Source: CBDCGJ01 sp965216645
GTDB lineage: Bacteria > Pseudomonadota > Alphaproteobacteria > GCA-2731375
Direction: 5' to 3'
Assembly: GCA_965216645.1 (NCBI GenBank)
Contig: CBDCGJ010000043.1
Coordinates: forward strand, 1-64,000
Length of the DNA stretch: 64,000 bases
Made by a program: the position numbers and the translations under genes
Part shown: positions 1 to 8,379 of the stretch, in pieces
Layout: every line of letters begins with the position of its first letter
How positions within the stretch are numbered: the stretch's first letter is position 1
Notes under the pieces: model-generated
The model's database searches: none
The model's input: the letters and a program-made list of their open reading frames with translations, nothing else
Told to the model about the DNA's origin: nothing

Positions 1-217
1 TAGGCGCCGGCGTCTGCTGCGACGAATGATGCGGCCGCCGCGAACGGTCCGACAGGTTCTCATAACCGCCGGACAAAAACCGACGATGCCACTTGTAGCC
101 GGTCTTCCGACTGATCCCATAGTCAAGGCAAAGCTCCGTCATCGTCTGCTCGCCCAACAAAAGTCGATCAATAAATCCACAGCGCTCTTCCATTACACAG
201 GTCTCTCTCCAAGCCAT
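1..217 (-). CDS. IS481-family transposase, N-terminal part (cut by window edge)
   Basis: Reading leftwards from ATG at 217, 72 codons are present before the window ends. The protein begins MAWRETCVMEERCGFI and continues through a helix-turn-helix segment with LCLDYGISRKTGYKW (residues 30-43) and SDRSRRPHH. This is the standard N-terminal HTH of IS481-family transposases. The DDE integrase core is not in the window. The start is preceded by GGAGGACCTGCCG, a good ribosome binding site. Whether the full gene is intact cannot be judged. Confidence 0.85.
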   Translation of the reverse strand, partial: MAWRETCVMEERCGFIDRLLLGEQTMTELCLDYGISRKTGYKWHRRFLSGGYENLSDRSRRPHHSSQQTPAP

Positions 218-245
218 CGGCAGGTCCTCCCCACCAACTCATACC

Positions 246-291
246 TGTTACCCATGTCTCCGGTCTAAAATGTTACCCATCTCCCCGGTCT
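246..291. repeat. Two 21-bp direct repeats at the IS481 end
   Basis: The units at 246-266 and 271-291 differ at only two positions and are separated by AAAA. They lie between the transposase start and the chromosomal flank, so they probably represent the terminal and subterminal transposase binding sites of the element. Confidence 0.7.
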
Positions 292-358
292 GGACCATCC
301 GGGATCCATGCCGCCTGAATTTGCAACACCAATGTTGTCGCTAAGTCTGGCGGAATGG

Positions 359-390
359 ACCCCGGTTCTCCGCTTCGCTAGGACCGGGGT
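359..390. repeat. Palindromic intergenic (REP-like) element
   Basis: The arms ACCCCGGT (359-366) and ACCGGGGT (383-390) are perfect inverted complements around a 16-nt loop. The element lies in the 116-bp gap between the IS481 end and the stop of the fatty-acid oxidation gene at 408. It could act as a hairpin at the 3' end of that minus-strand gene. It resembles the ccgg-rich intergenic palindromes at 26271-26370 and 58683-58802 in style, but is not the same sequence. Confidence 0.5.
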
Positions 391-407
391 GACGGTTCTG
401 GGGTCGC

Positions 408-2492
408 CTACCCCGCCTTGAAGTCCTTGAAGCTCTTGCCCTCCGCGACAAGGTCTTCGAGGAGTTTGGCCGGTGCGAACTCGTCGCCATGCTGGGCCTG
501 GTACTCCTTCATCTTGGCCAGCAGTTTGTCGAGACCGTAGCTGTCCGCCCAGAACATCGGACCGCCGGTGTAGATCGGCCAGCCATAGCCGTAGATCCAG
601 ACCACGTCGATGTCGCTCGGTCGGATGGCGATGCCTTCCTCGAGAATCTTGGCGCCTTCGTTGACCATGGGGAAGAGACAACGTTCTAGGATTTCCTCGT
701 CGCTGACGTCGCGCTGGATGATCTGGCGCTCCTCCGCGAACTTGCGGATGATCTCCTGCACTTCGTCGTTCGGGATGGGGGTGCGGTCGCCGGGTTTGTA
801 GTCGTAATAGCCGGCACTGGTCTTCTGACCGCGGCGATCCATTTCGCAGAGGATTTCCCGGATCGTCGAAGAGGAGCTGGTTTCCTTGTTCCAGCCAATA
901 TCGTTGCCGGCCAGATCGCGCATGGCGAAGGGGCCCATCGGGAAGCCGAAGTCGAATAGCACCTTGTCGACCTGCTGCGGCAGGGCGCCTTCCAGGATCA
1001 ACTGGTCCGACTGCACGGAGCGGCCGTAGAGCATGCGGTTGCCGACGAAGCCGTGACAGACGCCGCACAGCACGGCGACTTTGCCGATCCGCTTTGACAG
1101 GGACATGCAGGTCGCAATGACATCCTTGGCGGTGGCGTCGCCGCGCACCACCTCGACCAGGCGCATGACGTTGGCCGGGCTGAAGAAGTGGGTGCCGATG
1201 ACCGCTTCCGGCCGCTTCGTGGCGCTGGCGATTTCGTTCACGTTCAAGGCCGACGTATTGGTGGCCAGGATCGCGCCATCCTTCATGATGCCGTCCAGCT
1301 CGGCGAAGATCTGCTTCTTCAGATCCATGTTCTCGAAGACCGCTTCGATGACGATGTCGGCATCGCCGATGTCTTTTTTATCCGTGGCGCCGCTGATCAG
1401 ACCCATGCGTTCCTCGACCTGGTCCTGGGTCAGGCGGCCTTTCTTGGCGGTGTTTTCGTAGTTGCGGCGGATGATGCCGAGGCCGCGTTCCAGCGCCTCG
1501 TCCGATACCTCGACCATGGTGACCGGGATACCGGCATTGGCGAAGTTCATGGAAATGCCGCCGCCCATGGTGCCGCCGCCGATCACCGCTGCCTTATTGA
1601 TCGGGATCAGTTGCGTGTCCTTCGGCACGTCCGGGATCTTGGCCGCTTCCCGTTCCGCGAAGAAGAAGTAACGCTGCGCCGCCGATTGATTGCCCGCCAT
1701 CAGCTTGGAAAATTCTTCCCGCTCGAACTTCAGACCTTCGTCGAACGGCATATTCACCGCCGCTTCGATGCATTTGATATTGGCTTCCGGCGCTTCGAAA
1801 CCACGCATGCGCTTGGCGTTCTTCTTGCGGTAGTCGTCGAACAGCCCCGGATTGGCGCGGGCCGCTTCCAGCTTGTCGTTCTTGTCGCGAACCTTGACCA
1901 ACTCGCGATTGCCGGAGACCACCTTCTTGGCGAAGTCGATACCGCCCTGGCGCAGATCGCCGACGATTTCGTCGATCAGACCGTTGGCCAGCGCTTCCTT
2001 GGCGCCGATCATGTTGCCGGTGGTGACCATGTCCAAAGCCTTCTCAACCCCCATGATCCGGGGTAGACGCTGGGTGCCGCCGGCGCCGGGCAACAGGCCG
2101 AGCTTCACTTCCGGCAGGCCAAATCGAGCTTTGTCGTCGGCGACACGATAGTGGCAGGCCAGCGCGGTTTCCAAACCGCCGCCCAACGCGGTGCCGTGAA
2201 TAGCGGAGACGATCGGTTTGCCGGCATTCTCCATGGTATCCAATACGCCGTGCAAACCAGGCTCCTTCGGCGGTTTGCCGAACTCGGTGATATCGGCGCC
2301 GGCGATATAGGTGCGGCCGTCGCAAATAATTAGGACCGCCTTCACATCGTCATCGGCCAGGGCCAGATTAACGCCTTCTTGAAGCCCGAGACGGACGCCC
2401 TGGCTCAGGGCATTGACGGGCGGGTTGTTGACGGTGACGACGGCGACGCCGTCCACGACATCATAATCGACCATGTCTGTGACTGCGGTCAT
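408..2492 (-). CDS. Bifunctional enoyl-CoA hydratase / 3-hydroxyacyl-CoA dehydrogenase
   Basis: This 694-aa protein performs two steps of fatty-acid beta-oxidation: hydration of trans-2-enoyl-CoA and NAD-dependent oxidation of 3-hydroxyacyl-CoA. The N-terminal crotonase domain (about 10-190) has the oxyanion segment AGADI and the two catalytic glutamates (E108 in GGGLE, E128 in LPEVKLG). The Rossmann domain (about 300-480) has VIGGGTMGGG (304-312) and the catalytic-His segment GTHFFSPAN (His435). The C-terminal 3HCDH domains follow. The architecture matches the FadB/FadJ/peroxisomal multifunctional group; the exact orthologue is not certain, so no symbol is given. The start is supported by AAGGATCC upstream. 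No thiolase is adjacent. Confidence 0.93.
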   Translation of the reverse strand: MTAVTDMVDYDVVDGVAVVTVNNPPVNALSQGVRLGLQEGVNLALADDDVKAVLIICDGRTYIAGADITEFGKPPKEPGLHGVLDTMENAGKPIVSAIHGTALGGGLETALACHYRVADDKARFGLPEVKLGLLPGAGGTQRLPRIMGVEKALDMVTTGNMIGAKEALANGLIDEIVGDLRQGGIDFAKKVVSGNRELVKVRDKNDKLEAARANPGLFDDYRKKNAKRMRGFEAPEANIKCIEAAVNMPFDEGLKFEREEFSKLMAGNQSAAQRYFFFAEREAAKIPDVPKDTQLIPINKAAVIGGGTMGGGISMNFANAGIPVTMVEVSDEALERGLGIIRRNYENTAKKGRLTQDQVEERMGLISGATDKKDIGDADIVIEAVFENMDLKKQIFAELDGIMKDGAILATNTSALNVNEIASATKRPEAVIGTHFFSPANVMRLVEVVRGDATAKDVIATCMSLSKRIGKVAVLCGVCHGFVGNRMLYGRSVQSDQLILEGALPQQVDKVLFDFGFPMGPFAMRDLAGNDIGWNKETSSSSTIREILCEMDRRGQKTSAGYYDYKPGDRTPIPNDEVQEIIRKFAEERQIIQRDVSDEEILERCLFPMVNEGAKILEEGIAIRPSDIDVVWIYGYGWPIYTGGPMFWADSYGLDKLLAKMKEYQAQHGDEFAPAKLLEDLVAEGKSFKDFKAG

Positions 2493-2524
2493 TCTTACGG
2501 ATCCTTTCTGATTTTACGTTCGGG

Positions 2525-2541
2525 GCCGGCCGTCGGCCGGC
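2525..2541. terminator. GC-rich hairpin between GST and beta-oxidation genes
   Basis: GCCGGCC and GGCCGGC form a perfect 7-bp stem around GTC. It lies 3' of the GST gene and 5' of the beta-oxidation gene, both on the minus strand. No T-run follows on the minus strand, so it may be an attenuator or an mRNA-stabilising hairpin rather than a classical terminator. Confidence 0.35.
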
Positions 2542-2545
2542 GGGA

Positions 2546-3532
2546 TTAGAAATCGATGCCTGCGTCGCGCAAGATCGGGTCTAGACTGCGTTTGTCCGTG
2601 ACAGACTGATATTTCGATAGAAGAACGCTCAGTGAGCGGGCATGATATTTCTGCGTGTCCTGGTTGAAAGCATGGCCGTCCAATTCCAGACCGAACCGTT
2701 TCTCGCCGGCTTCCAGCGCCTTGGCGTTTGCGTGGGTCCAGGGTAGGAAGACATCACCGACCTCTTGCTTCAGAAACGGCAAAAGCGTATCCCGCAAATT
2801 ACTCCATGGCTCGAACGCGCCGATGACGCGCGGATGCAGCATGCGTTCGATCCATGCCGAAACATGTGGAGCCTTCGACTCGATTATCTGAGACGGTGTT
2901 GGGTCCAAGGAACATTCGTAAAGCTGGGCCCAAATCCCGAAATCGCCGAAGCTGGGACGCCCGCCTAGGAGATAGGGCCGGGCCTCCAGATGCGGTTCGA
3001 GATGTCCCAACACCCGGTGGAAACTGCCTTCGATCTGGTCGCGGGTCTCCGCGGAAGAGCCGACGAAGCTCAGGCGTGGGACCATGCGCTCGCGCACGCG
3101 GGCGGCGGCATCCTCTATCTCTTGCGGTGTCGACGCACCCATGGACGTCTTGGCGATATATTCGGACGTTGCGGTTTGATCGGCGGGATAGCTCCAGCGG
3201 TAGTGGAACATCGGCTTGTTCAGCCATTCGTCGCCATATTCCTCCAACAGCACGGAGATAAAGGCGAGGGCGGGATCGTCCGGATGACTCGACGGTTCCG
3301 GCGCCAATGCATCGAGTTTTTCCATGATCGGCGTCGAATCCTGCATCGCTTGCTCGTCCGGCGACAGGACCAGCGGGATCAACGGCAATTTGGCGTGGGC
3401 CTGAAACTCCGCCATATTCGCAGGCGTCCGTACGACCCATTCGTGAGGAATGTCCTTAAAACGAAAATAGGAACGAACCTTGACCGAATAGGGCGACAGC
3501 TCCGATCCGAAAATACGGTAATTGTCCGGCAT
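2546..3532 (-). CDS. Glutathione S-transferase family protein
   Basis: The 328-aa protein has a thioredoxin-fold N-terminal domain (about 5-85) beginning YRIFGSELSPYSVKVRSYF, the usual GST start in which SPYSVKVR is the glutathione-contact loop, and KLPLIPLV followed by MQDSTPIMEKLD near 50-75. A helical C-terminal domain follows. It is longer than the usual 200-230 aa; the extra C-terminal 80-100 residues resemble the elongated GST-like proteins of proteobacteria. The substrate is unknown. It lies on the same strand, 53 bp upstream of the beta-oxidation gene, so the two may be co-transcribed. Confidence 0.8.
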   Translation of the reverse strand: MPDNYRIFGSELSPYSVKVRSYFRFKDIPHEWVVRTPANMAEFQAHAKLPLIPLVLSPDEQAMQDSTPIMEKLDALAPEPSSHPDDPALAFISVLLEEYGDEWLNKPMFHYRWSYPADQTATSEYIAKTSMGASTPQEIEDAAARVRERMVPRLSFVGSSAETRDQIEGSFHRVLGHLEPHLEARPYLLGGRPSFGDFGIWAQLYECSLDPTPSQIIESKAPHVSAWIERMLHPRVIGAFEPWSNLRDTLLPFLKQEVGDVFLPWTHANAKALEAGEKRFGLELDGHAFNQDTQKYHARSLSVLLSKYQSVTDKRSLDPILRDAGIDF

Positions 3533-3654
3533 GTTGGCTGACTTTCGACTGTGTGGTCCGGCACCATAAAACGACTTCCCATCCGCTTCAACCGCCGGGG
3601 TGACGCGAACCGCATTGCCGTTTAGGATGCGGCGAAACGGAGGAACTGAAACCC

Positions 3655-4446
3655 ATGATCGTCGAACAAATCTGGACCGGCAATGCCTATCGCAATTTCA
3701 ATTATCTGATCGTCTGCCCGGAAACGGGCGAAGCCATGGCGATCGATCCGCTGGACCATGAGAAATGTCTCGCCACCGCCAAGGCCAAGGGGTGGAGCAT
3801 CACTCAGGTGTTGAATACCCATGAACATGGCGATCATACGGGCGGAAACCGGCAGGTGATCGAGGCGACGGGGGCCAAGCTATTGGCGCACGCCAATGCC
3901 AAGGACAAGATTCCGGGCATGGACCGCGGGCTCGGCGCCGGCGACGTGGTCAAGGTCGGCTCGAGCGTGGAGCTGGAGGCGCTCGATACCCCCGGCCATA
4001 CCATGAGCCATGTCTGTTTGGTGTCGAAAACCGATCAGCCGGCTTTGGTTTGCGGCGACACCCTGTTCAACGCCGGTGCCGGCAACTGCCACAATGGCGG
4101 TCATCCGGAGGAGCTCTACGACACTTTCGTTCATCAGCTCAACCAACTGCCCGAAAACACCCTGATCTATCCCGGTCATGACTACATCACCAACAATTTG
4201 GAATTCACCTTGGATCGGGAACCGGACAACGACAGGGCCAAACGCCTGCTGGACGAATTACAGGATCAGGATCCGAATGATGCCATGGTCACTACCCTGG
4301 CGCAGGAGCGGGAGATCAACACCTTCTTCCGGCTGCGCAGCCCGAGCGTGATCGCACGGTTGCGGGAGAGCTTTCCCGACCTTCCGGACGAGGTCGATCC
4401 CAAGACCGTGTTCCTGAAGCTGCGCGAACTGCGCAACAGCTGGTGA
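3655..4446 (+). CDS. gloB: Hydroxyacylglutathione hydrolase (glyoxalase II)
   Basis: The 263-aa metallo-beta-lactamase-fold enzyme hydrolyses S-lactoylglutathione to lactate and glutathione, the second glyoxalase step. The metal motif THEHGDH is at 55-61, the next ligand His lies in TPGHTMSH, Asp in CGDTLF and the last His in YPGHDY. The C-terminal HAGH domain (about 170-263) is present with REINTFFRL. The sequence GGAGG precedes the start by a normal distance. The next gene starts at a GTG overlapping this stop by 4 bp, so the two are translationally coupled. Confidence 0.92.
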   Translation: MIVEQIWTGNAYRNFNYLIVCPETGEAMAIDPLDHEKCLATAKAKGWSITQVLNTHEHGDHTGGNRQVIEATGAKLLAHANAKDKIPGMDRGLGAGDVVKVGSSVELEALDTPGHTMSHVCLVSKTDQPALVCGDTLFNAGAGNCHNGGHPEELYDTFVHQLNQLPENTLIYPGHDYITNNLEFTLDREPDNDRAKRLLDELQDQDPNDAMVTTLAQEREINTFFRLRSPSVIARLRESFPDLPDEVDPKTVFLKLRELRNSW

Positions 4447-5948
4447 ACAAACCGAAGAACCTCCTGTTCATCATTGCCGATCAATGGCGCGGCGATACCC
4501 TCGGCGCGCTCGGACACCCTTGCGTACACACGCCTCATCTCGACGCGTTGGCGGCGGAGAGCATGGTATTCCGCCGGCATTTCACGCAAGCCTCGCCCTG
4601 CGGGCCGGCGCGGGCCTCGATCCTGACCGGCATGTACTTGTTCAACCATCGCCAGGTGGCCAATGGCACGCCGCTGGATCATCGTCTGGACAATCTGGCC
4701 AAGGCGTTCGCCCTTGCCGGCTACGATCCGGCGCTCTGCGGCTATACCGACACGCCGCTCGATCCGACCCAGAATGACGGGGACGAGTGGATCTGTCCTG
4801 GTTTCGTACCAGTGGCGCCCTTCCTGCTCGGCGACGGCTGCGCCGGTTGGCGAGCCTATCTCGAGTCGCTCGGCTATGACGTACCCGACAACATTCGCCG
4901 CTTTTACGGGCCGGTCGAGCGGGATGCCATAACCGTCGACAACCCGCACCCGCCGTCGCAATTCTCGGCGGAGCACAGCGACACGGCCTATCTGGTGGAT
5001 CGTGCGATCGAGCATATCGACGCAAAGGGCGACAATCCCTGGTTCGTTCACCTGACGCCCTTGCGGCCGCACCCGCCGCTCTTCGCGCCGACCCCTTATG
5101 ACCGGCAGTACGACCCCGATGCCATCCCGGCGCCGAGCAGGCCGCAATCTTTGGCGGACACTCGGGCCCAGCATCCGTTTTTGGACTGGTCGATCGAAAC
5201 CCAGTTCCTCAAGGAGTATTTCAACCGCGACATCGGGCTTGAGGACCTGAGGCCCGAGGTCGACCGGCGCATGCGGGCGATCTATTATGGCAATTGCGGC
5301 GAGGTCGACGCGCAGGTTGGCCGCTTATTGACCCGCTTGAAATCCGCCGGCGCCTATGACGACACCATGATCGTCTTCTGTTCGGACCATGGTGAGCAGT
5401 TCGGCAACAATTGGCTGTATGGCCGGCGCGGCTATTTCGACGGTCACTTTCATGTCCCTCTGATCGTTCGCATGCCCGGCGAGGCGGGGAGGATCGTCGA
5501 TGCGTTTACCGAACATGTTGATCTGATGCCGACCTTGCTGGAAGCTTTCGATCTACCGGTTCCCGCGCAATGCGACGGGCGCTCGTTGCTGCCCTTCCTG
5601 CGGGGGAGAAGACCGACGGATTGGCGCGACGCCGCGTTTTTCGAGTTCGACTTCCGCAGCCCCGAGCATCCAGGCGCGGAAGCGGCGTTTGGATTGGTGT
5701 CGAGCGACTGCAACCTCTCTGTCCTACGCGGCGATCGGTACAAGTATGTCCATTTCGCCGGCCTGCCACCGCTCTTGTTCGATCTTGCCGAAGATCCGCA
5801 TGAAACCCGCAATGTGATCGACGATCCGGTCTACTCAGCGGCCGCGCGGACCTGCATGGAGCAACTTCTGGCCCGCAAATCGCGCTTCCAATCCCGTGGT
5901 TTGACCGGGTATCATCAAGCCTATGGGGCGCCAATTAGGGCGATCTGA
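4443..5948 (+). CDS. Sulfatase / phosphonate monoester hydrolase-like enzyme
   Basis: The 501-aa alkaline-phosphatase-superfamily hydrolase begins with KNLLFIIADQWRGDTLG, where Asp13 is a metal ligand. It has the sulfatase signature SPCGPARASILTG, with Cys53 the residue normally converted to formylglycine and Arg57 its partner. SDHGEQ (314-319) supplies further metal ligands. The CxPxR form and the overall layout resemble the phosphonate/sulfate monoesterase branch. The start is GTG within the gloB stop (4-bp overlap); MNKPKN follows. No signal peptide is seen, so the enzyme is probably cytoplasmic. No dedicated formylglycine-generating enzyme or cognate transporter lies next to it. Confidence 0.88.
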   Translation: MNKPKNLLFIIADQWRGDTLGALGHPCVHTPHLDALAAESMVFRRHFTQASPCGPARASILTGMYLFNHRQVANGTPLDHRLDNLAKAFALAGYDPALCGYTDTPLDPTQNDGDEWICPGFVPVAPFLLGDGCAGWRAYLESLGYDVPDNIRRFYGPVERDAITVDNPHPPSQFSAEHSDTAYLVDRAIEHIDAKGDNPWFVHLTPLRPHPPLFAPTPYDRQYDPDAIPAPSRPQSLADTRAQHPFLDWSIETQFLKEYFNRDIGLEDLRPEVDRRMRAIYYGNCGEVDAQVGRLLTRLKSAGAYDDTMIVFCSDHGEQFGNNWLYGRRGYFDGHFHVPLIVRMPGEAGRIVDAFTEHVDLMPTLLEAFDLPVPAQCDGRSLLPFLRGRRPTDWRDAAFFEFDFRSPEHPGAEAAFGLVSSDCNLSVLRGDRYKYVHFAGLPPLLFDLAEDPHETRNVIDDPVYSAAARTCMEQLLARKSRFQSRGLTGYHQAYGAPIRAI

Positions 5949-5977
5949 CCGAATTTCATTCAAAGGATTTATTACGT

Positions 5978-7177
5978 ATGTCGCATGACAAAGACGGCTT
6001 GCTCGCGAAAGCGCAAGCCTTATTGCCACAAACGATCGATCTTCGCCGGCGCATTCACCGGCATCCCGAATTGGGCAACAACCTGCCGCAAACGAAGGCG
6101 GCGGTGATGTCCGCGCTCGACGGATTGGACCTCGAGATCGAGGAAAGCCCGTCGACCAGCGGCGTGGTGGCCACGCTGGCGGGCGGCGAGGGGCCGACCA
6201 TTCTGCTGCGCGGCGACATGGACGCCCTGCCGATGCCGGAGGATACGGGCCTCGAATTTGCGTCCACCATCGACGGCCGCATGCATGCCTGCGGACACGA
6301 CGCCCATACCGCCATGTTGGCCTCGGCGGCGCGGCTGCTCTGCGACCTGCGAGATGATTTGCCGGGACGGGTGAAGTTCATGTTCCAGCCGGGCGAGGAG
6401 GGACCGGGCGGCGCCATGCCGATGATCGAGGAAGGTTTGATCGAGGCGGACGCGGCCTTCGCGCTGCATATATCGCCGAACACTCAGGCCGGGCTTGTTT
6501 CCTGCCGGCCCGGAAACATGTTAGCCGCCGCCGACCGGTTGTTCGTTCGGCTCTGGGGACAAGGCGGTCACGGTTCCATGCCGCACGATGCCAACGATCC
6601 GGTGCCCGTGCTCTGCGAAATCGTCCAAGCTATACAGACCTTCGTCACGCGGAAGATCGCTGCTTTCGACCCGGCCGTCGTGACGGTCGGCCGTATCGCC
6701 GCCGGCTCGACGAACAATGTCATACCGGAGAGCGGTGTTCTAGAGGCGACGATGCGCAGCTATTCGCCGGAAAGCCGGGAGAAGTTGCATAAAGGGCTGC
6801 ATCGTCTGATCGAATCCATCGCGGCGGCCCATGACATGCGGGTCGACATCGATCTGGACAAGGGCTATCCGGCGACGATCAACCACGCCGAATTCGTTCG
6901 CTTCGTCGAAAATACGGTGACCGGGCAGTTCGGCGCCGAGCGCTACCAGGACATGCCGCAGCCCTTGATGGCGGCGGAGGATTTTTCCTATGTCCTGCAT
7001 CGCATGCCCGGCGCGATGGCGATGATCGGTGTGGCGCCGGACGGTATCGACCCGGCCACGGGGCCGGCTTGCCATTCCAACCGGATGATCCTAAACGAGG
7101 ACGCCATGGCCGTGGGCGTCGCGACCCACGCGGCCGTAGCCATGAATTATTTACAGAATAACGGAAACTTATCATGA
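5978..7177 (+). CDS. M20-family amidohydrolase (hippurate hydrolase-like), copy 1
   Basis: The 399-aa M20D amidohydrolase would cleave an N-acyl amino acid or related amide. The binuclear metal site is visible in GDMDALPM, MHACGHDAHTAML, FQPGEEG, HISPN and the C-terminal CHSNRM. The lid/dimerisation domain lies about 185-300. AAGGA precedes the ATG. Its stop overlaps the start of the second M20 gene by 4 bp. The two proteins align along their whole length, which indicates a tandem duplication that later diverged. Confidence 0.9.
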   Translation: MSHDKDGLLAKAQALLPQTIDLRRRIHRHPELGNNLPQTKAAVMSALDGLDLEIEESPSTSGVVATLAGGEGPTILLRGDMDALPMPEDTGLEFASTIDGRMHACGHDAHTAMLASAARLLCDLRDDLPGRVKFMFQPGEEGPGGAMPMIEEGLIEADAAFALHISPNTQAGLVSCRPGNMLAAADRLFVRLWGQGGHGSMPHDANDPVPVLCEIVQAIQTFVTRKIAAFDPAVVTVGRIAAGSTNNVIPESGVLEATMRSYSPESREKLHKGLHRLIESIAAAHDMRVDIDLDKGYPATINHAEFVRFVENTVTGQFGAERYQDMPQPLMAAEDFSYVLHRMPGAMAMIGVAPDGIDPATGPACHSNRMILNEDAMAVGVATHAAVAMNYLQNNGNLS

Positions 7178-8379
7178 GCAATTTCAAGGAAACCATTTTA
7201 ACCGGCGCGCAAGACGTGCTGCCGGAGGTTATTTCGATCCGCCGCGCCATTCATCGCGAACCGGAACTGGGCAACGACCTACCGCTGACCAAGCAGAAGG
7301 TGATGGACGCGCTTGAGGGGATCGACCTCGACATTGTCCATAGTCAGGAAACCAGCGGTATCGTCGCCACCATGAACGCGGAGAAGAACGGTCCGACGAT
7401 CCTATTGCGCGGGGATATGGACGCCTTGCCGATGCCGGAAGATACGGATCTCGACTTCGCCTCCGAAATCGAGGGTCGAATGCATGCCTGCGGCCACGAC
7501 GCCCATACCGCCATGCTGGTCGGCGCGGTGAAACTGCTGGACCGGCATCGCGAGCGTTTGCCTGGCTCGGTCAAGTTCATGTTCCAGCCCGGGGAGGAAG
7601 GTTATCGCGGCGCCAAGGTGATGTTGGACGAGGGGGTTATCGAGGCCGGTAGGGAGCCGGACGCGGTGTTCGCCCTGCACGTCTCGCCGAACCAGACCTC
7701 CGGCCGCATTCTCAGTAAGCCCGGACCGGTGCTGGCCGCCGCCGATACCTTTACGATCAAGATCGTCGGTCAGGGCGGTCACGGCTCCCGTCCGCATCAG
7801 TCGAACGATCCGGTCCCGGTCGCCTGTCAGCTCGTTCTAAGCATGCAGACTTTCGTCACCCGTAAGATCAATGCCTTCGACCCCATCGTTTTGACGGTTG
7901 GGAAGATCCATGCCGGCACGGCCAGCAACGTGATCCCGGAATTCGCCGAAATTCAGGCGACCTTGCGCTCCTTCTCACCGGTCTCGCGGCAAAAGGCCCA
8001 TGAGGGGATCAGCAAACTCGCGGAACATACGGCCGCCGCCTACGACATGACGGCGGACGTTCATTTGAAACACGGGTATCCGACCACCATCAACGATGAC
8101 GCTTTTGCCGCCTTCGTCCGAAATTCGGTGGTCGACATGTTGGGCGAGGACGGCTTCGAGGAGATGGACGCGCCGGTGATGGGGGCGGAAGATTTCTCCT
8201 ATCTGCTGCAGAAATATCAGGGCGCCTTCGCCTTCCTCGGCACCGCGCCGGAAGGCGTGCCGCTGCATGAGGCGCATACCTGTCACTCCAACCGCATGAT
8301 GTTGGATGAGAAGGCGATGGCGATCGGCGTCGCCACCCATGCGTCCGTCGCCTACGACTTCTTGACCAAGCATGGCTGA
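7174..8379 (+). CDS. M20-family amidohydrolase (hippurate hydrolase-like), copy 2
   Basis: The 401-aa paralogue of the preceding gene has the same metal-ligand segments GDMDALPMPEDTDLDF, MHACGHDAHTAML, FQPGEEG, HVSPN and CHSNRMM. It overlaps the upstream copy by 4 bp (ATGA) and the downstream esterase by 8 bp, so all three are probably one transcript. Retention of both copies suggests different acyl or amino-acid preferences, but the sequence does not define them. Confidence 0.9.
   Translation: MSNFKETILTGAQDVLPEVISIRRAIHREPELGNDLPLTKQKVMDALEGIDLDIVHSQETSGIVATMNAEKNGPTILLRGDMDALPMPEDTDLDFASEIEGRMHACGHDAHTAMLVGAVKLLDRHRERLPGSVKFMFQPGEEGYRGAKVMLDEGVIEAGREPDAVFALHVSPNQTSGRILSKPGPVLAAADTFTIKIVGQGGHGSRPHQSNDPVPVACQLVLSMQTFVTRKINAFDPIVLTVGKIHAGTASNVIPEFAEIQATLRSFSPVSRQKAHEGISKLAEHTAAAYDMTADVHLKHGYPTTINDDAFAAFVRNSVVDMLGEDGFEEMDAPVMGAEDFSYLLQKYQGAFAFLGTAPEGVPLHEAHTCHSNRMMLDEKAMAIGVATHASVAYDFLTKHG

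Larger units (their letters stand above)
1..291 (-). mobile_element. IS481-family insertion sequence, end fragment
   Basis: This is the transposase-proximal end of an IS481-family element that continues off the left edge. It holds the transposase N-terminus (1-217) and about 75 bp of non-coding end. Two near-identical 21-bp direct repeats, each beginning TGTTACCCAT and ending CCGGTCT on the plus strand, lie at 246-266 and 271-291. Repeats of this kind, reading AGACCGGGGA.ATGGGTAACA on the transposase strand, resemble IS481-group termini. The outer boundary is placed near 291 on that basis. No target duplication can be checked because the other end is outside the window. Confidence 0.7.

Noticed and set aside
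1188..2066. Plus-strand open frame of about 290 codons inside the beta-oxidation gene
   Set aside because: It is antisense to a protein with all catalytic motifs, and has no recognisable domain.
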